A stretch of 36,954 nucleotides of DNA from Reyranellaceae bacterium (GCA_022844045.1 JALHMM010000064.1:1-36954); one strand, 5' to 3'. Shown: positions 16,080-26,799, counted from the first letter of the stretch. Notes: generated from the letters alone by a model not told the origin. Numbers and translations are program-made.

Positions 16080-16391
16080 TCAGCGCTCCCCGCGGATCTT
16101 CAGGACCGTATCGGTCAACTCGTCGACTGTGTGGATCTCGGCCACGACATTCAACGGAATCGAGATGTCGTAGGTGTCCTCGAGCTCCATCACCATGTCC
16201 ATCACGGCGAGGGAGTCGATGTTCAGATCTTTGGTGATCACGGTGGCGCCGGTGATCGACCGGGCATCGGTGCGGAACGGATCGAGCCGCCGGCAGATAT
16301 CGGCCCGCACATCGTCGCGCGAGACGGCAGGCGCATCACTCATGGCTTCGTCCGTGAACTCGTAAACCTTGAACTTATGGCTGGCGCGCAT
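16080..16391 (-). CDS. acpR: Acyl carrier protein of the sphingolipid locus
   Basis: A small acidic protein with the carrier motif KDLNIDSLAVMDMVMELE, in which the DSL serine takes the phosphopantetheine arm. The start is not certain. ATG 16391 has GGAG nine bases upstream and gives 103 residues; ATG 16343 gives 87 residues, the usual carrier length, but has a weak site; a TTG at 16433 gives 117. The last gene product residue lies two bases before the spt ATG, so the two are co-transcribed. In Caulobacter a dedicated carrier (AcpR) serves serine palmitoyltransferase, and this gene has the same position. It would present the fatty acyl chain to SPT in the cytoplasm. Confidence 0.85.
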   Translation of the reverse strand: MRASHKFKVYEFTDEAMSDAPAVSRDDVRADICRRLDPFRTDARSITGATVITKDLNIDSLAVMDMVMELEDTYDISIPLNVVAEIHTVDELTDTVLKIRGER

Positions 16392-16458
16392 TTCGGCCAC
16401 TCCGGAGAGGGGTTCATTTCCGACATAGGACAAAAGCTCGCCGAATCAGGCCACTAAC

Positions 16459-16488
16459 ATATTATTAACCGTTATTACATCGGTTAAT
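16459..16488 (-). promoter_or_regulatory. Promoter of acp-spt overlapped by a perfect inverted repeat
   Basis: ATTAACCG (16464-16471) and CGGTTAAT (16481-16488) form an exact 8-bp inverted repeat with a nine-base spacer. The right arm on the minus strand doubles as a -35-like TTAACC (16482-16487), and 17 bases on lies a -10 TAATAT (16459-16464). The repeat therefore covers the promoter and is well placed for a repressor or activator dimer. The arms are seen; the function is inferred. Confidence 0.6.
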
Positions 16489-16502
16489 GGGAAGGGCTTC
16501 GC

Positions 16503-17443
16503 TCACAACCAGCGGTGTGCGCGATACCACTCGACAGTCTCGGTGAACCCGGTCCTGAGGTCGATCGCCGGGCCCAGCTGCAGCCAGGCAGCCAGACGGC
16601 GGTCGCGCACGGACCAGTCCGGGTGCAGGAGCTCCCGGACTTTGCCCGATGACACTATCGCGGGCTGTCCGCTCAATCGAGCGGCAAATTGCTGCATCGC
16701 AGCATATCCCCTCAACACCCGATGTGGTAGTTTTGCTATGCGAACCTTGCGGCCCATCACCTCGGCCGCCGTCGCCGCCATCGAACGCAGGGTATGGCCG
16801 CCCTCGGTGCCGTCGTCGATCTCATAGACACCATCGGGCGGCGGCCGTTCGATGATGCCGACGAGCGCCGCGCAGAGGTCGTGGACATGGATCATCGCCA
16901 CCCGGCCATCGGTGCCAGCCGGCACCATCGACCAGCCGCGCGCGGCGGCCTTGAAGAACACCAGGGTTTCGCGGTCGCCCGGCCCGTAGACCGCGGGGGC
17001 GCGCACAATGACGTGCCGTTGCCGCTGTCCGAGCGCCGCCAGACCATCTTCCCCGGCCCGCTTGGTGGCGGCGTAAGTCGACAGCGCCGGCTCGCGCGCG
17101 GCGAGCGAAGATACCAGCACGAACTGCGCGTCGGGCCGGGCGTGACGCGCCGTGGCTTCGGCGAGCGCGGCGACGGCGTCGACGTTGACGGCGCGGAAGT
17201 CGGAGTCGGCCAGCGCCTTGATCGCGCCGGCGAGGTGCAGCACGACGTCGGCGCCCTCGACGAGGCGCGCGAGCGCGGTGCGGTCGCGCAGATCGCCGGG
17301 CTGCAGCTCGACCGGCGGATCGCTCGCCGGCAGCGACGGCAGGCCGCGCACCAGCAGACGCAGACGATACCCGCGCGACGCGAGCTGCCGGATCAGGTGC
17401 TGGCCGATGAAGCCGGTCGCGCCGGTGACCGCGACCAGGCGAC

Positions 17444-17447
<4 letters not shown>
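16503..17447 (-). CDS. cerR: NAD(P)-dependent epimerase/dehydrogenase, ceramide-reductase-like
   Basis: A 314-residue extended short-chain dehydrogenase. The Rossmann motif is VAVTGATGFIGQHLI at residues 5-19 and the catalytic pair is in STYAATKRAGE (YxxxK). The start ATG 17445-17447 overlaps the acyl-ligase stop by four bases (ATGA). A much longer open frame upstream in this phase is an artefact of high GC. In Caulobacter a protein of this family next to SPT (CerR) reduces the 3-keto group of the newly made ceramide. The same neighbourhood here supports that role. A sugar-nucleotide epimerase function is the alternative, since sequence alone does not exclude it. Confidence 0.8.
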
Positions 17448-19189
<1,742 letters not shown>

Positions 19190-19324
19190 CCGCACTTCGT
19201 TTACAGATTGGGGACACGCCGAGCGGCGCAGTTGGCGCCGGGCGAAACGGCGCGCGGTGTAGCAGATGGGCCGCCGAGCGACAAGGCGAGCCGCACCCGC
19301 GGCCCACGACGCGTTTGTTTCAGT

Positions 19325-20287
19325 TTATTTCAGCGCGAGCGCGCGGATGCGCGCCAGAGCCGGCGGCAGATCATCCGGCGGCGCCACCCGATGCGCTGGC
19401 TCGGCGCCGCCGAGCAAGCCGACATGCCCACCCGCCAGCAGCGCGCGCCACAGGCTCGGCATATCGCGCGGCCGCTCCCACAGCCCAGCGGACTGCGCGG
19501 CCGTCACCAGCGCACGCGGCAGCGTCGCGTCGAGCCCGCGCGTGAGCAGCGACAGCGGCGTGCGGCTGAACGGCAACGGCGCGATGTCGACTGGCCGGCC
19601 CGACGACAACGCATCGGCGATCATCGAGGCGCTGTCGCCGGTCACGATGAGGTGCGCCGCCGCGGACAGCGCCTCGGCGTACGTCACGTCGGCCGCTCCG
19701 AGCATAGCTGCGACGGCAAGCGGCGTGCGGCGCGAGGCCACGACACGCAGCTTCATGCCCAGGCGTGCGGCCAGCGCACGTGCCTCCTCGCCGATGCGTC
19801 GTGCTTCGGCGACCCCAAACGCAAGAGGCGGCGCCGGCCCACCAACCAGCAGCACGACATGGTCGCCGGTCCGCTGATCGATGCGCTGACGATTGAACGG
19901 CAATCGCGCGGCCAGCACGTTCGATCGCGGCGGCGCGCGGTATTGCGGCATGCCGATCACCAGATCGATCGCGCCGTAGGGCGCCCACGGTCGCCCGAGA
20001 TTGACCAGCCGCGCGCGACCGCCGCTCGCGCGCCGGATCCAACGCGCGATCGGCGTGCCGCGACGCCCCGCCCACAGCACAAGGTCGGGCCAGGGCGGCG
20101 CGAGCGACACGCGCGAGGACAGCAGGCTCTCGCCGAGCAGCAGGTTGGGCAGGTCGCGCCAGCGATTGGTCTCGAGCACGATCTCGCGCGCCGGCCAGCC
20201 CAGCGCCTCGCCCAGCACGCGCAATTGCGCGGCGTCGCCGGCCTTGTCGCCGATCAGCAGCCAGACGCTGGGCGTCGCCTCGCCCAC
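19325..20287 (-). CDS. Mitochondrial fission ELM1-family protein
   Basis: A 320-residue protein starting at GTG 20285-20287, which shares one base with the stop of the peroxidase gene (TAGTG). Blocks such as WLLIGDKAGDAAQLRVLGEA near the N-terminus, then VVLLVGGPAPPLAFG, and VTGDSASMIADALSSGRPV in the C-terminal half, are those of the ELM1 family. The last block resembles the nucleotide-sugar site of GT-B glycosyltransferases. Plant ELM1 recruits dynamin in mitochondrial fission, but the bacterial proteins are thought to act in envelope glycan or lipid metabolism and are poorly known. Position next to the sphingolipid operon suggests a glycosyl-transfer or related step; this is inference. Confidence 0.78.
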   Translation of the reverse strand: MGEATPSVWLLIGDKAGDAAQLRVLGEALGWPAREIVLETNRWRDLPNLLLGESLLSSRVSLAPPWPDLVLWAGRRGTPIARWIRRASGGRARLVNLGRPWAPYGAIDLVIGMPQYRAPPRSNVLAARLPFNRQRIDQRTGDHVVLLVGGPAPPLAFGVAEARRIGEEARALAARLGMKLRVVASRRTPLAVAAMLGAADVTYAEALSAAAHLIVTGDSASMIADALSSGRPVDIAPLPFSRTPLSLLTRGLDATLPRALVTAAQSAGLWERPRDMPSLWRALLAGGHVGLLGGAEPAHRVAPPDDLPPALARIRALALK

Positions 20288-20871
20288 TACGTCCCGGGGG
20301 CCGCCAACGCCTTGCGGATGGCGTTGTCGATCGCCGTCGAACCCGGCCCGGTCATCGCCGAGTACCACTCGACGAGATTGCCGTCGCGGCCGACGAGATA
20401 CTTGTGGAAGTTCCACTTCGGCGTGCCCAACGACCCGACCTGCGCGGCGATCCACTTATAGAGCGGATGCGCTTTGTCGCCTGTGACCACCTGCTTGTCG
20501 GCGAGCGGGAAGGTGATGTCGAACTTGGACTCGCAGAAGGTCTTGATCTCGGCCTTGCTGCCCGGCTCCTGGCCGCCGAAATCGTTCGACGGCACGCCCA
20601 GCAACACGAAGCCCTCGTCCTTGTAGCGCCGCCACAACGCTTCGAGCCCCGCGTACTGGTCGGTGAAGCCGCACAGCGACGCCGTGTTCACCACCAGCAC
20701 CACCTTGCCCCTGTACTCGGCGGTGGGCAGCAGCCCCTCGCCGATCGAATCGAGTTTCACGGTCGTCCAGTCGATCGGTACGCGCGACCCGGACTGGGCC
20801 AGGGCGACGCCGGGAATAGCCGCGACGATGCCGGAGATCACAAGGGAGAGAAGGTGCAAGACCGTTGACAT
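20287..20871 (-). CDS. Exported glutathione peroxidase family protein
   Basis: A 194-residue thiol peroxidase from ATG 20869-20871. The first 28 residues form a signal peptide (VLHLLSLVISGIVAAIPG, cleavage near ALAQS). The catalytic cysteine is in VNTASLCGFTDQY, followed by the family blocks VPSNDFGGQEPGS and KWNFHKYLVGRDG with the Gln, Trp and Asn of the catalytic tetrad. It has cysteine rather than selenocysteine. It reduces lipid or hydrogen peroxides, probably in the periplasm and with a thioredoxin-like partner. A frame running upstream to 21090 is open by chance and would bury the signal peptide. It is coupled to the ELM1-like gene. Confidence 0.88.
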   Translation of the reverse strand: MSTVLHLLSLVISGIVAAIPGVALAQSGSRVPIDWTTVKLDSIGEGLLPTAEYRGKVVLVVNTASLCGFTDQYAGLEALWRRYKDEGFVLLGVPSNDFGGQEPGSKAEIKTFCESKFDITFPLADKQVVTGDKAHPLYKWIAAQVGSLGTPKWNFHKYLVGRDGNLVEWYSAMTGPGSTAIDNAIRKALAAPGT

Positions 20872-20963
20872 GAGAGGCCTATCGAATGCAGGCAGGCGAA
20901 ACGCACCCTGATACCGAAGCCGGCACCCGTCCACCACAGGGACAAAGTCAGAACAGCCGGCCG

Positions 20964-20992
20964 TTGACATGAAGCGGCCCTGTCCGGATAGT
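20964..20992 (+). promoter_or_regulatory. Sigma-70-type promoter of argD operon
   Basis: A perfect TTGACA (20964-20969), a 17-base spacer and GATAGT (20987-20992) lie in the divergent gap between the peroxidase and argD. The predicted start near 20999 gives a leader of about 105 nt that contains a run of seven T at about 21051. I saw no arginine-repressor box. Confidence 0.6.
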
Positions 20993-21103
20993 GCCAGCGC
21001 GGCGCCTCCCGGCCGTCGGCAGTGACCGACCGTTGGGGCGTCGCGTGTTTTTTTGCGCGGCTGGATGGTCCCGTCGCGTGGGCTCCGCATGGAGGATCGA
21101 TCC

Positions 21104-22303
21104 GTGGTTACGGCCGTGATGCCGACGTACGCACGTAAGGACGTCGTTTTCGAACGTGGGGAAGGCTCCTACCTGTTCGCGACCGACGGCCGACGTTACG
21201 TCGACTTCACGTCGGGCATCGCGGTGAACAACCTCGGCCACTGCCATCCGCAGCTTGTGCGGACCTTGCAGGACCAGGCGGCGAAGCTGTGGCACACCTC
21301 GAACCTGTTCCGCGTCGGCAACGGCGAGAAGCTGGCCGAGCGACTGGTGGCGAACTCGTTCGCCGACACGATGTTCTTCTGCAACTCCGGCGCGGAAGCC
21401 ATCGAGGGCGGCATCAAGCTGATCCGCAAGTACCAGTACGTGACGGGCAAGCCAAAGCGTTACAAGCTGATCTGCTTCCAGGCCGCCTTCCACGGCCGCC
21501 TGCTCAACGCGCTCGCCGCGACCGGCAACGAGAAGTATCTTGAGGGCTTCGGCCCGCCGGCCGCCGGCTACATGCACGCGCCGCTCAACAACACCAACGT
21601 CGTGCGCGACATGGTGGACGACGAGACCGCCGGTATTCTGGTCGAGCCGATCCAGGGTGAAGGCGGCGTGCGCGAGGCCAATTCGGCGTTCCTGCGCGAG
21701 CTGCGCTCGATCTGCGACGAGTTCGGCCTGCTGCTATTCTACGACGAGATCCACACGGGTTTCGGTCGTACCGGCAAGCTGTGGGCCTACGAGCACTCCG
21801 GAGTCGCGCCCGATGTCATGGCGATCGCCAAGGGCATGGGCAACGGCGTGCCGATCGGCGCCTTCATGGCGACCGAGAAGGCCGCGCAGGGCATGGTGCC
21901 TGGTACGCACGGCTCGACCTATGGCGGTAACCCGCTGGTCACCGCCGTGGCCAATTCGGTGCTCGACGTCCTGCTGGCGCCGGGCTTCTTTGAGGGCGTG
22001 CGCGAGCGCGCGGCCTATCTGCGCCCGAAGCTCGAGAAGCTGGTGAAGGATCATCCGACCGTGCTCGCCGAAACGCGCGGTACCGGCTTCCTGCTCGGCC
22101 TGCGATGCCACGTCCCGGCGGGCGACATGGTGCTGAAGCTGCAGGAGCTCGGCATGGTCGTGCCGATCGCCGGCGAGAACGTCGTGCGCGTTTTCCCGCC
22201 GATCAACACGCCGGTCAGCGTCCTCGACGAGGGCGTCGCGATCATCGACGCGGCCTGCCGCGACTTCGAGAACGCGATGGCGAAGGCGAAGGAAAATGCC
22301 TGA
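21104..22303 (+). CDS. argD: Acetylornithine aminotransferase
   Basis: A 399-residue class-III PLP aminotransferase from GTG 21104-21106, eight bases after GGAGG. It contains the N-terminal signature MPTYARKDVVFERGEGSYLF, FCNSGAEAIEGGIK, the cofactor block LLFYDEIHTGFGRTG with its aspartate, and the PLP lysine in AIAKGMGNGVPIGA. It transfers the amino group of glutamate to N-acetylglutamate semialdehyde in arginine synthesis, and may also serve succinyldiaminopimelate in lysine synthesis. An ATG 15 bases upstream is in frame but the ribosome site would lie inside it. It overlaps argF by eight bases. Confidence 0.93.
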   Translation: MVTAVMPTYARKDVVFERGEGSYLFATDGRRYVDFTSGIAVNNLGHCHPQLVRTLQDQAAKLWHTSNLFRVGNGEKLAERLVANSFADTMFFCNSGAEAIEGGIKLIRKYQYVTGKPKRYKLICFQAAFHGRLLNALAATGNEKYLEGFGPPAAGYMHAPLNNTNVVRDMVDDETAGILVEPIQGEGGVREANSAFLRELRSICDEFGLLLFYDEIHTGFGRTGKLWAYEHSGVAPDVMAIAKGMGNGVPIGAFMATEKAAQGMVPGTHGSTYGGNPLVTAVANSVLDVLLAPGFFEGVRERAAYLRPKLEKLVKDHPTVLAETRGTGFLLGLRCHVPAGDMVLKLQELGMVVPIAGENVVRVFPPINTPVSVLDEGVAIIDAACRDFENAMAKAKENA

Positions 22304-23222
22304 GCCCAAGCACTTCCTCGATCTCGACAAGATCGAGCCGGAGTTGCTGCGGCGTATCCTCGGCAAGGGCGCGGAATACAAGCGCGCCCGCGCCAACGGG
22401 GGCCACGGACAGCCGCTCAGCGGCAAGACTCTGGCGATGATCTTCGAGAAGCCCTCGACACGCACCCGCGTGTCGTTCGAGGTCGGCATGCGCGACCTCG
22501 GCGGCGAGATCGTCATGCTCGGCACCAACGACACGCAGCTCGGCCGCGGCGAAAGCATCGCCGACACCGCGCGCGTGCTGTCGCGCTATGTCGACATGAT
22601 CATGATCCGCACGACCACCGAGCAGAAGCTGCTCGACATGGCCTCGTACGCGACCGTGCCGGTGATCAACGGGCTCACCGACAAGACGCATCCCTGCCAG
22701 CTCATGGCCGACGTGATGACTTACGAGGAGCATCGCGGATCGATCAAGGGCAAGGTCGTCGCCTGGTCGGGCGACGGCAACAACATGGCGACGAGCTGGA
22801 TCCACGCGGCGGCGCAGTTCGATTTCGAGCTGCGCATCGCCTGCCCGGCCGAGCTCAAGCCGCCGCAGGACGTGCTCGACTGGGCGAAGAAGAAGGGCGC
22901 GCGGATTTCGGTCACGCACGATCCCGAGGCGGCGGTGAAAGACGCCGATTGCGTCGTCACCGACACCTGGGTGTCGATGGGCGACGAGGATGCCGCGTCG
23001 GCCGGCCGACGACACAATCTGCTCAAGGCCTACCAGGTCGACCAGCGCCTGATGAAGCTCGCCAAAGGCGACGCGGTCTTCATGCACTGCCTGCCCGCGC
23101 ATCGCGGCGAGGAGGTCACCGCCGAGGTGATCGACGGACCGCAATCGGTGGTGTGGGACGAGGCCGAGAACCGACTGCACGCGCAGAAGGCGATCATGGC
23201 CTGGTGCCTCGGGCACGTCTGA
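22296..23222 (+). CDS. argF: Ornithine carbamoyltransferase
   Basis: A 308-residue transcarbamylase. The carbamoyl-phosphate loop FEKPSTRTRVSFE has STRTR at residues 54-58, HPCQ binds the same substrate, and the ornithine loop is in VFMHCLPAHRGEEV. DTWVSMGDE also matches the ornithine-specific SMG loop. It converts ornithine and carbamoyl phosphate to citrulline in the cytoplasm. The ATG lies within the last codons of argD (eight-base overlap), and hslO follows after one base, so the three are one transcription unit. With argE downstream on the opposite strand, most of the ornithine-arginine branch is local. Confidence 0.95.
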   Translation: MPEPKHFLDLDKIEPELLRRILGKGAEYKRARANGGHGQPLSGKTLAMIFEKPSTRTRVSFEVGMRDLGGEIVMLGTNDTQLGRGESIADTARVLSRYVDMIMIRTTTEQKLLDMASYATVPVINGLTDKTHPCQLMADVMTYEEHRGSIKGKVVAWSGDGNNMATSWIHAAAQFDFELRIACPAELKPPQDVLDWAKKKGARISVTHDPEAAVKDADCVVTDTWVSMGDEDAASAGRRHNLLKAYQVDQRLMKLAKGDAVFMHCLPAHRGEEVTAEVIDGPQSVVWDEAENRLHAQKAIMAWCLGHV

Positions 23223-23223
23223 C

Positions 23224-24177
23224 ATGAGTGGCCAAGGCACAGGCGCGCCGCACCCCGGCGCGCCTGTCGCCGACGATCTGGCTTTGCCGTTCGCGTTGTC
23301 CGAGCTGGGCGCGCGCGGCCGCATCGTGCGCCTGGGTCCGGCGGTCGACGCCATCCTGCATCGCCACGACTATCCACCGCCGGTCGCCGCCCTGCTCGGC
23401 GAAGCGCTGGCGCTCTGCGTCGCGCTGGCCTCCTCGCTGAAATACGAGGGCATCTTCACCCTGCAGATGCGCGGCGATGGCCCGGTGCGCCTGCTGGTCG
23501 TCGACCTGACCTCCGACGGCGCGCTGCGCGGCTACGCGCAGTTCGATGCCGACAAGGTCGCGGCCATGCCGGTCGAATCGGCCAACGCCGTGCCGCGGCT
23601 GCTCGGTCGCGGCCACCTAACCTTCACCGTCGACCAGGGCGCCGACACCGAGCGCTACCAGGGTGTCGTGGCACTCGAGGGCGCCAGCCTATCGGACTGC
23701 GCGCATCACTACTTCCGCCAGTCCGAGCAGCTCGCCACCGGCATCAAGCTCGCCACCAGCCGGGACGCAGCCGGAAGCTGGCGCGCCGCCGGGCTGATCC
23801 TGCAGGCCCTGCCCTCGCAAGAGCTCATCGCCGAGACCGATGCAGAGGAACGCGACGAGCGCTTCCGCACGGCGCTGATCCTGATGGGCAGCGCGCGTGA
23901 ATCCGAGATGCTCGATCCCGCGCTATCGGCCGACCGGCTGCTGTGGCGCCTGTTCCACGAGCATGCGCCCAGCGTCTTCGAGCGGCGTGACGTGGCCGAT
24001 CGCTGCCGCTGCTCGCGCGCGCGCATCGATAGCGTGCTGCGCTCGATCCCGCGCGAGGAGCTTCTGGGCATGCGCGATTCGCGCGGCCTGGTGGCGGTGC
24101 GCTGCGAGTTCTGCGGCACCTCCTACGACTACGACGACGCCCAGCTCGCGGCGCTGGATAGCCGCAATCCCGCCTGA
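23224..24177 (+). CDS. hslO: Redox-regulated chaperone Hsp33
   Basis: A 317-residue protein with the Hsp33 fold and its zinc redox switch near the C-terminus: CRCS (a CxC) about 30 residues before CEFC (a CxxC). Oxidation of these four cysteines releases zinc and unfolds the linker, activating the holdase. Other family blocks are DLTSDGALRGYAQFD and YFRQSEQLATGIKLA. It protects proteins during combined heat and oxidative stress. The argD-argF-hslO order is common in alphaproteobacteria, as far as I know without a functional reason. No unusual features were seen. Confidence 0.95.
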   Translation: MSGQGTGAPHPGAPVADDLALPFALSELGARGRIVRLGPAVDAILHRHDYPPPVAALLGEALALCVALASSLKYEGIFTLQMRGDGPVRLLVVDLTSDGALRGYAQFDADKVAAMPVESANAVPRLLGRGHLTFTVDQGADTERYQGVVALEGASLSDCAHHYFRQSEQLATGIKLATSRDAAGSWRAAGLILQALPSQELIAETDAEERDERFRTALILMGSARESEMLDPALSADRLLWRLFHEHAPSVFERRDVADRCRCSRARIDSVLRSIPREELLGMRDSRGLVAVRCEFCGTSYDYDDAQLAALDSRNPA

Positions 24178-24200
24178 TTGCGGGCGCCAGACTCCGCGTC

Positions 24201-24812
24201 ATGAACTCACCGCTCTGCCGCCGCGCGCTGCTGCCCCTGGCCGCCGCGATGCTGGCTGCGCCACGCGCCAGGGCGCAACCGGCGCGCCCGGCTGTCGATT
24301 TCGCCATACCGAATTTGGGCGGGCCGCCACTGCGGCTGGCCGCGGGACGGCTGATCGTCACTCGCGCCTTCATTCCGGTGATCCAGCCACCGCGCCATGA
24401 AGGCAGCATGATCGTCTCGGCGAGCGACACGCTCGCCGGCTGGGCGACCAAACATCTGCTGGTGGGATCGCCCGGCAGTCCGCGCACCGCGGTCTTCACC
24501 ATCCGCGAAGCCAGCCTGGTTGGCGAGACCCTGCGCATCGAGAAGGGACTGGGCGACCTGTTCCGCAAGCAGGCGGCCGAGCGCTACACGCTGAAGCTCG
24601 CCGCCGACCTCGAGTTCCAGCACGAGAGCGGCCAGTCGCTGGGCCTCGCCATGGCCGAGGCGACGTCGAGTCAGAGCCTCAATGAGGGCGCCAAGGACGC
24701 CGACCGCCAGGTCGCGTGGCACACCATGCTGATCGCGGCGATGGAGCAGTTCGTGCCGACGTTCGAAGCCACCGTGAGCGGCCAGCTACGCCATCACCTC
24801 GCCGGCGGCTGA
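24201..24812 (+). CDS. Exported protein of unknown function
   Basis: A 203-residue protein with a signal peptide (CRRALLPLAAAMLAAPRA, likely cleavage after ARAQ) and a mature domain I cannot assign. The mature part starts PARPAVDFAIPNLGG, has alternating beta-like hydrophobic stretches, and ends with a helical segment (MLIAAMEQFVPTFEATVSGQ). There are no catalytic motifs or cysteines in the mature part. It lies 23 bases after hslO on the same strand, so it may be the last gene of that operon. Its stop is four bases from the convergent argE stop. Confidence 0.75.
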   Translation: MNSPLCRRALLPLAAAMLAAPRARAQPARPAVDFAIPNLGGPPLRLAAGRLIVTRAFIPVIQPPRHEGSMIVSASDTLAGWATKHLLVGSPGSPRTAVFTIREASLVGETLRIEKGLGDLFRKQAAERYTLKLAADLEFQHESGQSLGLAMAEATSSQSLNEGAKDADRQVAWHTMLIAAMEQFVPTFEATVSGQLRHHLAGG

Positions 24813-24816
24813 GTCT

Positions 24817-25989
24817 TTACCGGCCGCTCGAGGCCCACTCGACCATGCGGTTCATGAAGGCTTCGCAGGCCTTGATCTGCGACAGCAGAATGAACTCGTT
24901 GGGCTGATGCGCCTGGGCGATGTCGCCGGGGCCGCAGACCACCGTCGGCACGCCGCCGGCGTTCTTGAAGATGCCGGCCTCGGTGCCGTAGGACACCGAA
25001 GTCACCACATTGCTGCCCGACCAGCTCTGCACCAGCTTCACCGCCTCATCATTGCCCTCCGGAGGGAAGGGCGGCGTGCCGGGCCCAATCTCGAACTCGA
25101 TCGCGGCGTCGGGATGCTTGCGCTTCATCGCCGGCAGCAGCGTTTCCGCGACATAGGCCTGGGCACGGGTGACGACTTCCTGGTCGTCGGCGCCGGGCAG
25201 CGCGCGATACTCCCAATGCACGACGCAGTCGCGCGCCAGGATGTTCGCGGCCGTGCCGCCATGGATCGTGCCGACGGTGATCGTGCCATAGGGCGGCATG
25301 AACTCGCTGTCGGCGGTGGCGCGCGTCTCCAGCTCGTCCTGCAGACGCAGCAGAAACACCACGAACTCGCAGGCGAAGTGGTTGGCGCTGACGCCCAGAT
25401 GCGTCATGGACGAGTGCGCCTCGACGCCCCGGAAGTGCGTGTGGTAGCGCCGCGTGCCCTTGTGCGCGTGCACCGCGCTCATCATCGTCGGCTCGCCGAC
25501 CACGACGAGACGCGGTCGCGGCACGTCGCCCATCAGCCGTTCGGCCAGCGCGTGCGCGCCGATGCAGCCGACCTCCTCGTCGTAGCTCAGCGCGAAATGG
25601 ATCGGCACCTTGAGGTTGGCGCGCTTGAGCGTCGGCACCATCGACAGGCCGATGGCGGAGAACGCCTTCATGTCCGACGTGCCGCGGCCGTAGAGTTTGC
25701 CGTCGCGCTCGGTGACGACCCAGGGATCGGTGTCCCAGGGCTGGCCGTCGACCGGCACGACATCGGTGTGGCCCGAGAGCACGACGCCGCCCGGCACCTT
25801 CGGACCGATGGTGGCGTAGAGGTTGGCCTTGGTGCCGTCCTCGCTAGGCACCAGCTCGGAGTCGACGCCGTGTGACTTCAGGTAGTCGCGAACGTAATGG
25901 ATCAGCTCGAGGTTGGAGTTGCGGGACGTCGTGTCGAAGGCGATCAATCGTCGCAACATCTCCAGTGAAGTGACCGTCTCGCCCGCCAT
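24817..25989 (-). CDS. argE: Acetylornithine deacetylase
   Basis: A 390-residue M20-family metallohydrolase from ATG 25987-25989, with AAGGGG upstream. Metal-binding blocks are LSGHTDVVPVDGQPW, GRGTSDMKAFSAI with the bridging Asp, and FALSYDEEVGCIG with the catalytic Glu; the C-terminal histidine is probably in the AQAHQPNEFI region (GPGDIAQAHQPNE). It removes the acetyl group from N-acetylornithine to release ornithine. Family relatives (DapE, carboxypeptidases) are possible, but the neighbouring argD and argF support ArgE. A longer in-frame start at 26043 has poorer support. Confidence 0.88.
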   Translation of the reverse strand: MAGETVTSLEMLRRLIAFDTTSRNSNLELIHYVRDYLKSHGVDSELVPSEDGTKANLYATIGPKVPGGVVLSGHTDVVPVDGQPWDTDPWVVTERDGKLYGRGTSDMKAFSAIGLSMVPTLKRANLKVPIHFALSYDEEVGCIGAHALAERLMGDVPRPRLVVVGEPTMMSAVHAHKGTRRYHTHFRGVEAHSSMTHLGVSANHFACEFVVFLLRLQDELETRATADSEFMPPYGTITVGTIHGGTAANILARDCVVHWEYRALPGADDQEVVTRAQAYVAETLLPAMKRKHPDAAIEFEIGPGTPPFPPEGNDEAVKLVQSWSGSNVVTSVSYGTEAGIFKNAGGVPTVVCGPGDIAQAHQPNEFILLSQIKACEAFMNRMVEWASSGR

Positions 25990-26052
25990 GGTCCGTACCC
26001 CTTGAAAACAATCGGGCGCGATCTTCGCCGCGCCCGCTTTCATACTCTAGCT

Positions 26053-26153
26053 CATCCTGAAGAGGCCGCGCAGCGACCGTCTTGAAGGATGGCGACACCT
26101 CGTTCGTTGCCCACCCGTCGAAACCCGCGCGTTACGCGCTCCTCAGGGCGAGG
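26053..26153. repeat. Intergenic palindromic repeat, copy 2
   Basis: The gap between argE and folE starts with CATCCTGAAGAGGCCGCGCA and ends its first half with AGGATG, giving CATCCT/AGGATG ends. A second half runs from CCTCG to CGAGG. The block CCTGAAGAGGCCGC is shared with the repeat at 14809-14852 (opposite strand). This is the general form of a dispersed alphaproteobacterial intergenic repeat. Confidence 0.5.
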
Positions 26154-26160
26154 TTCTTGA

Positions 26161-26799
26161 TCAGCCGTAGCCGCCCGTCGTCTTGCCGATCATGGCGAGG
26201 AACTCCTTCCGTGTCGCTTCATTCTCGCGGAAGGTGCCGAGCATGCGGCTGGTGAGCATGGTGACGCCGGGCTTGTGGACGCCGCGCGTGGTCATGCACT
26301 GGTGCGCCGCCTCGATCACGACACCGACGCCGCGCGGATCAAGCACCTCCTGGATGCAATTGGCGATCTGCGCCGTCATCTTCTCCTGGATCTGCAGCCG
26401 CTTGGCGTAGGCCTCGACGACGCGCGCAAGCTTGCTGATGCCGACCACGCGGTTGCGCGGCAGATAGCCGACATGCGCCTTGCCGATGATCGGCACCATG
26501 TGGTGCTCGCAATACGATTCGAGTCGGATGTCCCGGAGGATCACCATCTCGTCGTAGCCGTCGGTCTCCTCGAAGGTGCGCGCCAGCATCTCGCGCGGAT
26601 CGCCCTCGTAGCCGGCAAAGAACTCCTCGTAGGAGCGCACGACGCGGTCGGGCGTGCCGACCAGGCCCTCGCGCTCCGGATCGTCGCCTGCCCAGCGGAT
26701 GAGCGTGCGCACCGCGGCCTCAGCTTCGGCACGACTAGGCTTGCCGGCGGACCGTGCCTGCTCGGCGGAGAACGCGCCGGGTTTGATGACCTTGTTCAT
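26161..26799 (-). CDS. folE: GTP cyclohydrolase I
   Basis: A 212-residue protein with the zinc-binding blocks ESYCEHHMVPIIGKAHVGY and AHQCMTTRGVHKPG, the latter ending in the substrate-contact region, plus GISKLARVVEAYAKRLQIQE. These are diagnostic for FolE, which opens GTP to dihydroneopterin triphosphate, the first step of folate synthesis, and also feeds queuosine precursors. The N-terminal ~25 residues are variable, as usual. It lies 11 bases after apaG on the same strand and may be co-transcribed with it. Confidence 0.95.
   Translation of the reverse strand: MNKVIKPGAFSAEQARSAGKPSRAEAEAAVRTLIRWAGDDPEREGLVGTPDRVVRSYEEFFAGYEGDPREMLARTFEETDGYDEMVILRDIRLESYCEHHMVPIIGKAHVGYLPRNRVVGISKLARVVEAYAKRLQIQEKMTAQIANCIQEVLDPRGVGVVIEAAHQCMTTRGVHKPGVTMLTSRMLGTFRENEATRKEFLAMIGKTTGGYG

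Noticed and set aside
21010..21060. Possible argD leader terminator (T-run near 21051)
   Set aside because: The nearest stem (GTCGG/CCGAC) is only five base pairs and about 16 bases from the T-run.
20872..21090. N-terminal extension of the peroxidase to 21090
   Set aside because: It would place the signal peptide inside the protein and overlap the argD promoter region.
21053..21103. Upstream starts of argD
   Set aside because: The GGAGG at 21091-21095 is correctly spaced for GTG 21104, and the family N-terminus begins there.
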